Positions 9,778 to 19,928 of a stretch of DNA of 64,000 nucleotides are shown in pieces; position 1 is the stretch's first letter; each line of letters begins with the position of its first letter. The position numbers and the translations under genes were made by a program. The notes beneath the pieces are model-generated. The model was not told the origin of the DNA. It saw only the letters and a list, made by a program, of their open reading frames with translations, and searched no databases. This DNA is from Gammaproteobacteria bacterium (GTDB lineage Bacteria; Pseudomonadota; Gammaproteobacteria; S012-40), in contig JAOUMY010000007.1 of assembly GCA_029881255.1 (NCBI GenBank), positions 124,001 through 188,000 of the forward strand, written 5' to 3'.

Positions 9778-10449
9778 CTACTCAGCGGCAAGTGGCTCGA
9801 CCATAAGTGGCGTTTGTATGGTATGAAAATTCGCAGGCGACACATATTGTAATACTTCCCTGTTTTTTGCATCGAGTGTAACATCCAGTCCTAACTGAGG
9901 GTAAAGCCAGTGCTCTGATGCGTTGTGTGGGTCGGGTATACGTTGTGATGGCTTGCCGAATCGAGACAATATCTGTTCTGCATCGAGATTTACTGCGGGA
10001 AGATAGGTAATGCTTTGTATGGCAGAGTCACGTACACGGTGCCGGTCTTCGGTTGCGATGCTGACCTTATTGCTACCACTGGGCGCTTTGCTGATGCGCA
10101 CGCCGTGTTGAAACATTTGCGCGAGTTCTTGCGAAGGGACTTGCATTACCAGAATCATTTTGGCAGAAAGTCCGCCTAATTCGACCTTGTCGAAATAGGC
10201 CTCAACCGTGTAGTCATTGTCGTTTTTACGGAAGAGACTGATTTCACCGTCGGCCTTCAGACTGCTCTCTGCCTCAGCCAGTGTGCTGGTACCCAGTGTA
10301 AGGCCAAAGACACGGCTGGTTTGTTCAGTAAGTTCAATTTGCCAGGGCAGTCCGTCTTTCGTTTCTGGCTCTGACAGGGGTAGATTCAAGGCAATGACTA
10401 ATATCAGAATGCTAAACCCCAGTGCGCCAAGAAATATCTTTGTCTCCAT
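9778..10449 (-). CDS. Unknown single-span envelope protein next to ccoS
   Basis: 223 residues with an N-terminal membrane anchor (about residues 5-24) and a soluble, probably periplasmic remainder. Visible features are VFGLTLGTSTLAEAESSL and a later WLYPQLGLDVTLDA segment. I do not recognise a named family. It converges on ccoS and shares a 54-base divergent gap with the SafE-like gene. A function linked to the oxidase is possible from its position but is not shown by the sequence. Confidence 0.75.
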   Translation of the reverse strand: METKIFLGALGFSILILVIALNLPLSEPETKDGLPWQIELTEQTSRVFGLTLGTSTLAEAESSLKADGEISLFRKNDNDYTVEAYFDKVELGGLSAKMILVMQVPSQELAQMFQHGVRISKAPSGSNKVSIATEDRHRVRDSAIQSITYLPAVNLDAEQILSRFGKPSQRIPDPHNASEHWLYPQLGLDVTLDAKNREVLQYVSPANFHTIQTPLMVEPLAAE

Positions 10450-10506
10450 TTTTGCTTTATCCCAGTTTCCGAGAGTTGCAGTGTATCAAAATCTGAAAGA
10501 TATGTG

Positions 10507-11232
10507 ATGAACGATCCGGTTACTCTCGGCAGTGCCTTTATCATCGGATTGCTAGGCGGAGCGCACTGCATTGGCATGTGTGGCGGTATTGTCAATGCCT
10601 TGAGTCTAGCGATTAGGCAGGACGCCAATTCACGCGCAAACAGATTCAACATTCTTTTGCTTTACAATCTTGGGCGTATCAGTAGTTATGTGTTGGTCGG
10701 TGTGTTGATTGGGCTGCTTAGCGCGTTACTTCAAGAACAGTTTCTTTTGATTGGTGTAGTGCTGAGATTCCTTTCCGGGCTATTGCTTATAGCGTTAGGA
10801 TTGTATCTAGCCGGCTGGTGGTGGGGCCTGCGTTACCTTGAGCGTTTTGGTTCAATCGCGTGGAGCATTCTGCAACCGCTTGCAAATAGATTGCTGCCTG
10901 TGAGGTCTGTAGTGCAGGCTCTGCCACTCGGAATGGTATGGGGCTGGTTTCCCTGTGGCATGGTCTATAGTGTATTGACCTGGTCGGCAACTGCTGAGGA
11001 CTGGAAATACTCGGCCCTCGTCATGTTGTTTTTTGGGTTAGGGACGCTACCGGTCATGTTGCTTACAGGCGAGTTGTCACATAAGTTAAAGGCAGGAATA
11101 CAAAACACTTATGTAAGGCGGGTCGCAGGTCTGGTTATTATTTTCTTCGGTCTTTGGGCAACATTCGTGCCTTTCACCGATGGTAAGCATGATAGAAGTG
11201 AAACTTCAGTCCACAATCAAGTGCATCATTGA
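10507..11232 (+). CDS. Sulfite exporter TauE/SafE-family membrane protein
   Basis: About 241 residues with six membrane helices. The opening motif GGAHCIGMCGGIVNALS and a second WGWFPCGMVYSVLTW segment are typical of the COG2836 group often found beside cbb3 maturation genes in gammaproteobacteria. These conserved Cys pairs in helices suggest handling of metal or thiol redox, and copper-related roles have been proposed for neighbours of ccoI; the substrate is not shown here. GTG at 10504 or ATG at 10507 are both possible; the ATG is given. It is transcribed divergently from the unknown envelope gene. Confidence 0.85.
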   Translation: MNDPVTLGSAFIIGLLGGAHCIGMCGGIVNALSLAIRQDANSRANRFNILLLYNLGRISSYVLVGVLIGLLSALLQEQFLLIGVVLRFLSGLLLIALGLYLAGWWWGLRYLERFGSIAWSILQPLANRLLPVRSVVQALPLGMVWGWFPCGMVYSVLTWSATAEDWKYSALVMLFFGLGTLPVMLLTGELSHKLKAGIQNTYVRRVAGLVIIFFGLWATFVPFTDGKHDRSETSVHNQVHH

Positions 11233-11255
11233 TTACATATGATCTCGCGGAGTTT

Positions 11256-12110
11256 CTAATGTCTGACGGAGGCAAGTAAGGCGTCAAATAATTTATAACT
11301 GCTCGCTATAGCGTCGGTTGCACTCGCATAATAACTGTCTGGATTGATGTTGACGACCTGGGTCGAAATCAATTCCTTACGCGCCAATTTGATGAAGTCC
11401 TCGCCCTTTTTCAGGCAGGAACTGAAGGCCTCTCTCAATGCGATCAATGAGTGATTGCTGGATTTCGAAAGTGGTGTGATGGTGTCGCTCAATATGACGT
11501 GACACTTATCCACCAGAAAGCGTAGTTTTAGTTGTTCTGCAACCGTTGAGCTGGATTTTGCCGCTACCCCTGTTCCTAAACCTCTCACCTGGCCGAAAAA
11601 TTCAAGTAGACGTGGAAGGTCGGTAGAAAGCGCCTTAATGAGCAACTTTTCCTGCGTGTTGTATTCGTAAAGCGACGCTAGTTCGCACACGTCTTCTATC
11701 TGATCAACGAGCTTCGAAACAAGCAGAGTATGGCGGGAAAAACTTTCTTCAGGCGTAAGACTAAAAACCTGGCCCTTTAAAGAATTCCAGCTATCCATCA
11801 CAAATTTTGTTTGCGTATTTTCATATACCGAAGATCTATCGATAGCCACCTGTTGAAAGTTTTCGAGATCGCTTTTCAACTTAGTTTGTATGGCAATCGC
11901 CTTGTCCTTGAAAGATGCATCGCCATGAAGAAAGGCATTAGCAATACCCCGATGTTGCTGAAGATGTTCCATAAACTGCCTTGAAGAGGCGATGAAACGA
12001 AATGCCCATTGATGTCGGCGTTTGAATTCTCGATCAACCTTGTATGAATTTAGGTAGGCGAATATGATGGTCGAAAATACGATGGTTATCGGTAGAATAG
12101 ATTTCAACAT
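11256..12110 (-). CDS. Membrane-anchored NIT-like sensor protein
   Basis: 284 residues with one N-terminal membrane helix (about 3-20) and a long all-helical remainder. The segment LQQHRGIANAFLHG (about 50-63) matches the QRERG-like motif that opens nitrate- and nitrite-sensing NIT domains, and a second QVRGLGTGVAA segment (about 174-184) fits the repeated half of such domains. It lacks any output domain. It lies 32 bases after the chemoreceptor gene on the same strand, suggesting that it works as a separate sensor. Ligand specificity is an inference. Confidence 0.7.
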   Translation of the reverse strand: MLKSILPITIVFSTIIFAYLNSYKVDREFKRRHQWAFRFIASSRQFMEHLQQHRGIANAFLHGDASFKDKAIAIQTKLKSDLENFQQVAIDRSSVYENTQTKFVMDSWNSLKGQVFSLTPEESFSRHTLLVSKLVDQIEDVCELASLYEYNTQEKLLIKALSTDLPRLLEFFGQVRGLGTGVAAKSSSTVAEQLKLRFLVDKCHVILSDTITPLSKSSNHSLIALREAFSSCLKKGEDFIKLARKELISTQVVNINPDSYYASATDAIASSYKLFDALLASVRH

Positions 12111-12142
12111 ATCTTATACATTCGATGTCTGTGTAACGTCCA

Positions 12143-13420
12143 TTAAGTTCCAAGTTCACTGCGCAAATCTTTCGACAGCTGATCCAGAAATGCCGCTGCA
12201 GAATTGGTTTTTTCTACTATATGCTTGTTATTTTCGGCCATTTCCGCGACACGGTGCATGCTAGACGCAATCTCGGTCGTGGCATCCTTTTGTTGCGTGA
12301 GTGAGATACTGATGCCGGCGATCATGTTGCTCGTTTCCTGGGCTTGCCGGTTTATTTCAAATAAGGACTTTTCGGCTTCAGACGAAATTTCAACCCCGGT
12401 ATTCACCGACGTTCTGACGGATTCGATATTGGCTACTATTTGATTAACCTCGGATTGCATTTTGCCGATGAGTTCGGCAATTTCCACTGTTGAGCCACTG
12501 GTCTTGGCCGCAAGCTCTCTCACTTCGTCAGCGACAACCGCAAATCCGCGTCCTTGTTCACCGGCGCGCGCTGCTTCAATAGCGGCATTGAGTGCCAACA
12601 AATTCGTCTGCTCGGCAATGCTCTGGATGACATTAATTATTTGACTCACCTCATGTGAGCGATTTTGTAGCGACTCAATAGCTTGTGTCGCCGCGTCTAC
12701 CGTCTTATTTATTGAAACCATCTCTTGATGCATGTTTCTGACTTTCCTTTCACCGTCACTGGCTAACTTGGCGGATTCCTCAGACATGCGATTGGTCTGC
12801 TCGGCGTTTTCAGCGGCGGTTGACATGCTGTTATTCATCTCCTCACTTGCCGCAGCTACGGCAGACACTGACTGCATTTGTTCTATGCTTCCGCTCGCAC
12901 TCTCCTGTACTATTTTTACAACTTCTTCGGAGGCAACAATTACCTCTCTAAGCGCATCGGATACTTTCATATTTGATCTGTTCTGACGCACACCAAGTAG
13001 ATTGATTTGCCCGGTTACCCTTTGGAGATCGCTAAAATATCGGGATTCTAGCCGCTGGCTAAAGTCTCCGTGCGTGAATTGCTGAAGTATTTGTTGCATT
13101 TTTTCTGATTGTGTTTTGTCCGTCGCGAGCATCAGCGAGAAGATGACATTGAGAAGAACAAATATGGCGCCAATGACAATTTTTGTCTGTACGATATCCG
13201 ATTCCAGTTGTTCGATATGTTGGCTTGTCGCTTTGACGTTATCCGGCAAAAAGGCGCGTACCTCATGTCGTTCGTGTTCAATGTATTCGTGAAGAATGAC
13301 GATGTGTTCATACCCTAGTATTGACAGGGGAACCAGAATGAGAAGATATAAACAGGTGAGTTTATATCTGAGCCGTAGCTTGGAGAACTCACGCAGCATG
13401 GGTAGATTTAGAATTCTCAT
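12143..13420 (-). CDS. Methyl-accepting chemotaxis protein with minimal periplasmic region
   Basis: 425-residue chemoreceptor. Two membrane helices (about 19-38 and 79-99) enclose only ~40 periplasmic residues, so there is no room for a ligand-binding domain. A HAMP-like stretch follows, then a long signalling coiled coil whose conserved tip is clear (residues 268-302, with [17 protein letters not shown] and [14 protein letters not shown]). It would signal through CheA/CheW to the flagellar or pilus motor. The NIT-like gene directly downstream may supply the missing sensor part; this is inference from spacing and topology. Upstream are 200 bases, then the giant kinase gene. Confidence 0.92.
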   Translation of the reverse strand: MRILNLPMLREFSKLRLRYKLTCLYLLILVPLSILGYEHIVILHEYIEHERHEVRAFLPDNVKATSQHIEQLESDIVQTKIVIGAIFVLLNVIFSLMLATDKTQSEKMQQILQQFTHGDFSQRLESRYFSDLQRVTGQINLLGVRQNRSNMKVSDALREVIVASEEVVKIVQESASGSIEQMQSVSAVAAASEEMNNSMSTAAENAEQTNRMSEESAKLASDGERKVRNMHQEMVSINKTVDAATQAIESLQNRSHEVSQIINVIQSIAEQTNLLALNAAIEAARAGEQGRGFAVVADEVRELAAKTSGSTVEIAELIGKMQSEVNQIVANIESVRTSVNTGVEISSEAEKSLFEINRQAQETSNMIAGISISLTQQKDATTEIASSMHRVAEMAENNKHIVEKTNSAAAFLDQLSKDLRSELGT

Positions 13421-13621
13421 TACAAGTTCATCGTTTATGTGGATTCAATGCAAATTCCTATACTTTATCGACAGTTAAGCAGAAAGGCTTGATTGAATAT
13501 TTTGTGAGTTTACAAACTATAGGTTGTGCAGACATGACTGCCAAACGTAGTATTTCTTTGATATAGGAAGTGTGGAATAAGATTTTGGTTTATGGCGATT
13601 GAACAGTTTGTAAGCTGATAC

Positions 13622-16600
13622 TTAAGTTAATCCGAATAGCTTCAATTCGTGAATAAATGCCTTTAGTTGATCGGCTAACTTAGTACCCAATTTAGAGATC
13701 TCTATACTATTGGCATTGTCTGCGCGGGTAATGTTCTCGGTCTCCAGTGCCAGTTCAGAAAGTTGTTTCGCCTCCAGATTGCCAAAGACGGATTTCAACT
13801 TATGTGCAATTATGCCAAGCTCGCTTCTTTTTTCCGACTTGACCAGTCTTAGTATTTCGTCCGGTGTGTCGCTGTATTCTTTTATCGTTACTTTAAACAT
13901 TCGTTCAATAAAGGATGAGCGCTTGAATCGTATAGCCAACGCCTTCCAGTCGATGTATTGATCTGCAGGTGTGGGTTTATCGCTACTATTGTTGATGATT
14001 TTGTCGATATCGAGCTCTTTCTCTAGCCGTTCAGGACTGTTGATTGCCACAGGTTTTAATGCCTGGTTAGCATATTTTAAAATGTGCTCATAGAGAAGGT
14101 CTTCATCAATTGGCTTTGTAATGTGGTCTACCATTCCAGCGTCTAGACATTTGTTTTTTTCTTCCATTAGCGCGTGTGCGGTTAGACCAATAATGGGCAG
14201 GTGTGGCGCCAACTGTTTTAGCTTCCTGGATGCCTCCAACCCATCCATTATTGGCATTTGGACATCCATCAAAACAAGGTTGAATGCGTTTTGACCGTTC
14301 TCAGAAACACAATCCAATACTTGTTGTCCATTTTCGGCAAAGGTTACGGTTGCTCCCTGCTGGTTCAAGATGTCTTCGAGTATGAGGCGATTAACCGCAA
14401 CATCTTCAGCCGCAAGTATGTTTATGCCTTGCAGGAGCTTGCCGACTTCTGCTACGGTTTTCTTTTCTTCTAATGTCGGCGAATTTACTTGCTTAAGGGG
14501 CAGAGTCAGAGAAAAAGTACTACCCTCGTTTACAACGCTCTTAACTTCTATGTCACCGCCCATTGCCTGGGCCAGACGTTGGCTAATCACTAAGCCTAGA
14601 CCGGTACCGCCAAATTCACGAGTGCTAGAAGAATCCGCTTGTTCAAATGGATGAAATAGCCTGGCTTGTTGTTCTTCAGTCATACCAATTCCGGTATCAC
14701 TTACATCAAAGCGCGTATTGCTTCCTACACGGACAACGCGTAGTCTGACTTCTCCCACCTCGGTAAACTTGATGGCGTTTGATAATAGATTGACCAAAAT
14801 CTGTCGGATGCGCTGCGAGTCTCCTTCTACCCATTCAACAATATCTGCAGGAACGTCGGTATAGAATTTCAGACCTTTTGCACTTGCAATTGTTTCCACA
14901 ATTTCTGTCGTACTGCTGATGACACTTACCAATTTACACGCTTGTTTGTGAATACTGAGTTTCCCGGCTTCTATTTTGGAATAATCGAGTACATCGTTAA
15001 TTACCCCTAGAAGATGTTGTCCGGAATTAAGTATCTGCTCAAAATAGCTCTCTGCGCCATTACAGTTTGCATTCTTACGCATTCCAATCTTAGACAAACC
15101 AATGACAGCATTAAGTGGGGTTCGAATCTCGTGGCTCATATTGGCCAGAAACTCACTCTTGGCTCTTGCCAATCTTTCTGCTTCCAAATTGGCGGCGCGC
15201 AGGACTTGCTCCGCCGCCTTTTCTTCAGAAACGTCACGTACAGTTGCCTGCAGGAATACCTCGCCAGAGGTCTCGACTCTAGTCAGTAGTACCGTGGCTG
15301 GAAATTCTTTTCCGTTGTGTCGACGGTGTTGCCACTCGAAGAAATTGCTGCCTTCTTGCATGGCCTTCAAAATCATTTCCCTGGCTTTTTCGTCCGACGA
15401 AATCCCATTCGGCTGTGTAGGTGGTGATAAGTCCCACGGACCAATGTTCACGAAATTTGTCTCATCATTGAGGTAAAAAAGATCGCGTGCTGCTGCGTTT
15501 CCTGATGTGAATTTCCAGGTTGGTGGAGCCAGTGTCAGGATGGCATCACGTGACTCGGAAAAGAGCAGGCGATAGCGTTCTTCTGCTGCGCGTAAATCGG
15601 TTTCTGCCGCCTTTCTTTCTGTAATGTCTTGAGAGACGCCTAAGGCAGCGATCAAGTTTTTCCTGTCATCGTATAAAAACTCGGCCTGTTCATGCAGCCA
15701 TCTGATTTCTCCGTTGGCTAAGATTCGATGCTCCAGGTCGTAAGGGGCGCCATCGAGAGCATTCTCCCAGCATTGGAAGACATAGTTTCTGTCATCCGGA
15801 TAGATACAGGTACCGAAGAACTCAAAATCAACTGGAATGTCTGAAGGAACACCGAATATTCGATATGTTTCTTCAGACCAGAAAATCTTCTGACTCTTCA
15901 AATCAACTCGCCAACTTCCCATGCGTCCGACAGTTTGAGCGCGAGATAAATCAGCCTCTTTTTCACGCAGAGACTCCTCCATGGTTTTTCGTTCTGTAAT
16001 GTCCATCGTATAGGCAATCAAACCGCTAGGTTCACCTTGATCATCGTACAGAAGAGAAAGAGAAAGATGCGCTGGAAATTGCCTTCCGTTTGCATGTTTC
16101 ATGTAGGTTTCCGTTTCCCATTGTCCAGTTGACTTCAGTTTCTGCACGGTCTTTTCAAAGTTAAAGTGGAGATCAGACTCGGGCGTGGTAATCAGATGAA
16201 TGTGTTTGTCTTTAGCATTATCCGCGGTATATCCAAACAAAGTTGTCGAACCTTTGTTCCAACTGGTAATGATTCCATCTAAATTGGTGGTGAGTATCGA
16301 GTCATGCGTCTGATCAATGATATTTGCCTGTTGACGAACCATTGCGGTCTGTTCATTCACTAAATTCTGTAGCTGATTGCGATGACGCTCAAGTTCTGCC
16401 TCGGCTTGTATACGATCCGTGATATCAGTGGAAATACCACACAATGCGTAAATGCTGCCGTCTTCCTGCCTCAAGGGGAGTTTTACGGACAAGAAGGTTT
16501 TCGTTTTTCCAGTCTCCGTAATCGTGTTTGTCTCCTCCGTACGCAGTGTTTCTCCATTCACCAGCACGCGTATATCGTTTTCTCGAATTTTCTTTGACGT

Positions 16601-19600
16601 TTCGGCATCGAAGAACTTATCATCTCTAAAGCCGATAATCTCATCCATTTCGGCCTGCCAAATAGCACGGACCATACGATTGGCGAAAAGGTAACGTCCT
16701 TCAGTATCTTTCAGATAGATAAAGGCATCAACGCTGTCGAGTATAGTACGAAGTTTTTGCTCACTCTGACGCAGTGCCAGTTCCTGCGCCTGTGCTTCAG
16801 TCACATCTTCAAAGAATACGGCCATTTGGCCAGGAACCGTCTGAAATGCCTTGATGTCAAATGTGCCTCGATAGTTTTCGTCACTATAGGTAACTTGATT
16901 GTTTACATATTCTCCACCGTGACGGGCAATTTCTCTGTAACGACGCGGGATTTCAGTTTTTACCAATGGAGGATAGAGCTCCTCGTAACTTTTGCCAATC
17001 AGATGTTTGCTGTCTGTTTGTAGAATACGGTCAGCGGCAGGATTAGAAGACGTAAATACTAAATGGTCATTCTCCTCAAGCTGATAAATGTGCATACCCA
17101 TGGGGGCGTTGTCCAGAATTGCGCGCGTGAAAGCATACTGTTGCTCTAATTGATCTGCATAGTGCCGGCTGGAATTGTAAAGTCGAGCGTTCGCTATTGC
17201 GAGAGCTGACATATTGGCATAGGTACCACAAACGTTTTTAGCTTCGTCACCCTCTAACAAGGTGTCACCTACTGTCGCGGCGATCATAACGCCCACAACT
17301 TCGTTGCCTACGTTCAGTGGCAGGTAAACAATAGATCGAAGATTGCGCATTTCTACTGCAATACGTTCCGCCGGAGACAGTTCTGACTTTCTCGCGTCAG
17401 GTAGAATAGCGACTTGTTTACTCTCAACGGCATGAAGTATGTGCGGGTGATCAGAAAGCGGCGCGTAGCGCATCACGTCTGGAAAATCTGGCGGCAGTGG
17501 TGGCTGCGTAGCCACCAACTCTAGCGTATTGTTTTCTAAAAGGTATACGGCAGTCGTACTCATTAAAGTTAAATCTGTAATACGTTCTGCCACAATTTGT
17601 AAAACTTCGCTCAAATTGAGCGTTGAGGCAATCTCCCGTCCTACCTCTAGTAGCGCAGTTTGTTCCTGCGCACGTTGTGCCAAAGCGTCGGAGGCACTCT
17701 TCGAAGCAGTAATATCCTGCAACGTTCCTCGTAAGAAATCTATCGACCCTTCAGTTCCCTTTGAGGGAATAGTTTCCATATGAACCCAACGTATTGTCTC
17801 GTTTGGCAGTATGATACGGTAATCAATAGAATAGGCCTCCCCGGTCTCAAGGGAGTGCTTTTCGGCTAGTTCCAACGCATGATTGTCTTCTGGATGTATT
17901 CTTGCGCGAAGCGTCTTGTAGTCGGGAGAAAATTCCTTTTCCCGATAACCAAGAATTCGATAGACTTCGTCAGACCAATAAGTCTCGCTAGTTTCCAAAT
18001 TGAACCACCAGTTTCCTAGATGGGCAATCTTTTGTGCTTCGGCGAGAGATCTCTCGCTGAAGCGAAGTGACTCTTCTGCTCGCTTGCGAGCGGTAATGTC
18101 GCGCAAGGTAGTAACAATGTGAACTTCGCCATTGAGTGATATCGGACTAAGCCCGATTTCGCATGGAAACTCCAGGCCCTGCTTGGTAGCGGCCAATAGC
18201 GTAGGTATAGTTTTTCCCCGCTCGAATTCTATGTACTTGGGAGATGACAAAAACCTGGAGAGTACCTGTTTGTGGTCTTTATGAAAACGCTCAGGTATGA
18301 GAATTTCAATTGGTTGACCAAGCAACTGGACCTCGGTATACCCAAATAGAATTTCGGTTTTTGGATTGATACGAACGATAATTCCGTTTAGATCCACAAG
18401 CAGAATGGCATCCGGCGACGTATCAATAATCATTTTTGATTGCGCTTCGCTATCACGCAAACGCTGCTCAAGCGACTTTTGCTGACTGATATCGACGTGC
18501 GTGCCTACCATCCTCAACGGGTTTCCGTCGGTGTCTCTAACTATTATGCTGCGAGAAAGAATGTCAACCCAATGGCCGTCTTTATGCTTCATTCGGAACT
18601 CAACGACAAACCCATCCTGTTTTCCGTTTATGCAATCCTCTATTTGAGCCGTCGTTCGCTGCTTCCCATCTTCGTCAATTAGTTCTTCCCAAGTACTAAA
18701 CGCATTCGTCAATTCGCTATCTTCGTAGCCAAGCATGGATTTCCAGCGAGGTGAGAAATAGACCGCATTCGTTGTTAGGTCCCAGTCCCAAATGCCATCA
18801 TTGGTAGCTTGCATGGATAGGGTAAATCGGTTATTGCTCTCCCGCAAAGCCTGTTCGCTACGGTTTTTAAGCCGTCTTTCGCGGCGCAGTTGTTGATTGG
18901 TTGCAAAAAGCTGAATCAGTAAAATTCCAACTATTACCAAAGTCAAGGTAACGGAGATTATCCAATTTGAGTAACGTTGCCACAAATCATCTAAAGTAAT
19001 GTCTGGTCGTATGTCGAAAGGCCTGACACGTAGTTCACGCATTAGTCTTTCAACTTCCGCATAATTGTCAGCCACTCTGAATCCATAAATTTCTAATGGG
19101 TGAAGAGTCGAGTGATTTGGCGGTATGGAAAGTAGAACAGCAGTCAGTCTCGCTCCCACCTCCTGTCGAACATGAGATGCCATGACGAGAACATCGTTTG
19201 AATATAGGCGCGTGGAGACAGCAAATGGGTAGCCAGCCAAATTTTGCTGGTTAATCACTTTTAGTTTGTCTAATCCGATATAGCCCATATCAGAAAGTCT
19301 TTCAAGTTCGCCGCCGGCCAGAAAACCTACGTCTATATCTTTTAGGAGTACACTCTTTATAACTGAGTCATTGGATGCTTCTTCGTAAAGTTCCAGTGTG
19401 AATTCGTTTTCGTTTATGTTGTTTTCGTAAAGGATATGTAGTGGAAGGTAGAGCGACCCAAGATGTCGTTCATTATCAACGCCAATCGTCTTTTCTTTTA
19501 AATCACTTAATGACTGGAGGTCATCGCGTTCTTTAAGTGCGATAATCGTTCCCCCCTTTGCAATTACAGGACGATCTTTGTACGAATCTGTAACCGTAGC

Positions 19601-19918
19601 AACAACCCGAGACAGGCTGTCAGACTGGGTAATTTGAAGAAACCGTGTTGGGTCTGACAGTACGAAATCCAATTCGTGTTGTCGCCATTGTGTAACGAGT
19701 TCTTCTTTAGCCAGTAGTCTGAACTCAAATGAGGTGTCATTCAGAATTTTCGTTAAGTAATCAGATAAAGGCATCCAGTGATCTATCGGCGTATGCTCCC
19801 TATATTCGCTCTGAACACCAATAACGATAGTTTTATTTGGTAGAGCGGAGACAACATGTGAATAACACGTCAGTAGTAGGACAAAAAAGTTAAGTGAATA
19901 GAAACGAATTGTGCTCAT
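13622..19918 (-). CDS. Giant hybrid histidine kinase with 8 PAS, GAF, REC and Hpt domains
   Basis: 2098 residues. Order: signal peptide (1-25); periplasmic PhnD-like binding domain (about 28-300); membrane helix (about 314-337); PAS domains opening near residues 367, 495 and 630; GAF near 750; PAS near 930, 1060, 1195, 1320 and 1450; HisKA with phospho-His1596 in SHEIRTPLNAVIG; HATPase with DTGIGMT and GGTGLGL; receiver with Asp1885 in LMDVQMPIMDG; Hpt with His2039 in IIAHKLKSVFG. All phosphorelay residues are present, so it should be active; the output regulator is not next to it. It starts ten bases after the binding-lipoprotein gene, so the two are co-expressed and probably sense together. 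Confidence 0.95.
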   Translation of the reverse strand: MSTIRFYSLNFFVLLLTCYSHVVSALPNKTIVIGVQSEYREHTPIDHWMPLSDYLTKILNDTSFEFRLLAKEELVTQWRQHELDFVLSDPTRFLQITQSDSLSRVVATVTDSYKDRPVIAKGGTIIALKERDDLQSLSDLKEKTIGVDNERHLGSLYLPLHILYENNINENEFTLELYEEASNDSVIKSVLLKDIDVGFLAGGELERLSDMGYIGLDKLKVINQQNLAGYPFAVSTRLYSNDVLVMASHVRQEVGARLTAVLLSIPPNHSTLHPLEIYGFRVADNYAEVERLMRELRVRPFDIRPDITLDDLWQRYSNWIISVTLTLVIVGILLIQLFATNQQLRRERRLKNRSEQALRESNNRFTLSMQATNDGIWDWDLTTNAVYFSPRWKSMLGYEDSELTNAFSTWEELIDEDGKQRTTAQIEDCINGKQDGFVVEFRMKHKDGHWVDILSRSIIVRDTDGNPLRMVGTHVDISQQKSLEQRLRDSEAQSKMIIDTSPDAILLVDLNGIIVRINPKTEILFGYTEVQLLGQPIEILIPERFHKDHKQVLSRFLSSPKYIEFERGKTIPTLLAATKQGLEFPCEIGLSPISLNGEVHIVTTLRDITARKRAEESLRFSERSLAEAQKIAHLGNWWFNLETSETYWSDEVYRILGYREKEFSPDYKTLRARIHPEDNHALELAEKHSLETGEAYSIDYRIILPNETIRWVHMETIPSKGTEGSIDFLRGTLQDITASKSASDALAQRAQEQTALLEVGREIASTLNLSEVLQIVAERITDLTLMSTTAVYLLENNTLELVATQPPLPPDFPDVMRYAPLSDHPHILHAVESKQVAILPDARKSELSPAERIAVEMRNLRSIVYLPLNVGNEVVGVMIAATVGDTLLEGDEAKNVCGTYANMSALAIANARLYNSSRHYADQLEQQYAFTRAILDNAPMGMHIYQLEENDHLVFTSSNPAADRILQTDSKHLIGKSYEELYPPLVKTEIPRRYREIARHGGEYVNNQVTYSDENYRGTFDIKAFQTVPGQMAVFFEDVTEAQAQELALRQSEQKLRTILDSVDAFIYLKDTEGRYLFANRMVRAIWQAEMDEIIGFRDDKFFDAETSKKIRENDIRVLVNGETLRTEETNTITETGKTKTFLSVKLPLRQEDGSIYALCGISTDITDRIQAEAELERHRNQLQNLVNEQTAMVRQQANIIDQTHDSILTTNLDGIITSWNKGSTTLFGYTADNAKDKHIHLITTPESDLHFNFEKTVQKLKSTGQWETETYMKHANGRQFPAHLSLSLLYDDQGEPSGLIAYTMDITERKTMEESLREKEADLSRAQTVGRMGSWRVDLKSQKIFWSEETYRIFGVPSDIPVDFEFFGTCIYPDDRNYVFQCWENALDGAPYDLEHRILANGEIRWLHEQAEFLYDDRKNLIAALGVSQDITERKAAETDLRAAEERYRLLFSESRDAILTLAPPTWKFTSGNAAARDLFYLNDETNFVNIGPWDLSPPTQPNGISSDEKAREMILKAMQEGSNFFEWQHRRHNGKEFPATVLLTRVETSGEVFLQATVRDVSEEKAAEQVLRAANLEAERLARAKSEFLANMSHEIRTPLNAVIGLSKIGMRKNANCNGAESYFEQILNSGQHLLGVINDVLDYSKIEAGKLSIHKQACKLVSVISSTTEIVETIASAKGLKFYTDVPADIVEWVEGDSQRIRQILVNLLSNAIKFTEVGEVRLRVVRVGSNTRFDVSDTGIGMTEEQQARLFHPFEQADSSSTREFGGTGLGLVISQRLAQAMGGDIEVKSVVNEGSTFSLTLPLKQVNSPTLEEKKTVAEVGKLLQGINILAAEDVAVNRLILEDILNQQGATVTFAENGQQVLDCVSENGQNAFNLVLMDVQMPIMDGLEASRKLKQLAPHLPIIGLTAHALMEEKNKCLDAGMVDHITKPIDEDLLYEHILKYANQALKPVAINSPERLEKELDIDKIINNSSDKPTPADQYIDWKALAIRFKRSSFIERMFKVTIKEYSDTPDEILRLVKSEKRSELGIIAHKLKSVFGNLEAKQLSELALETENITRADNANSIEISKLGTKLADQLKAFIHELKLFGLT

Positions 19919-19928
19919 GTTTTTCTAT

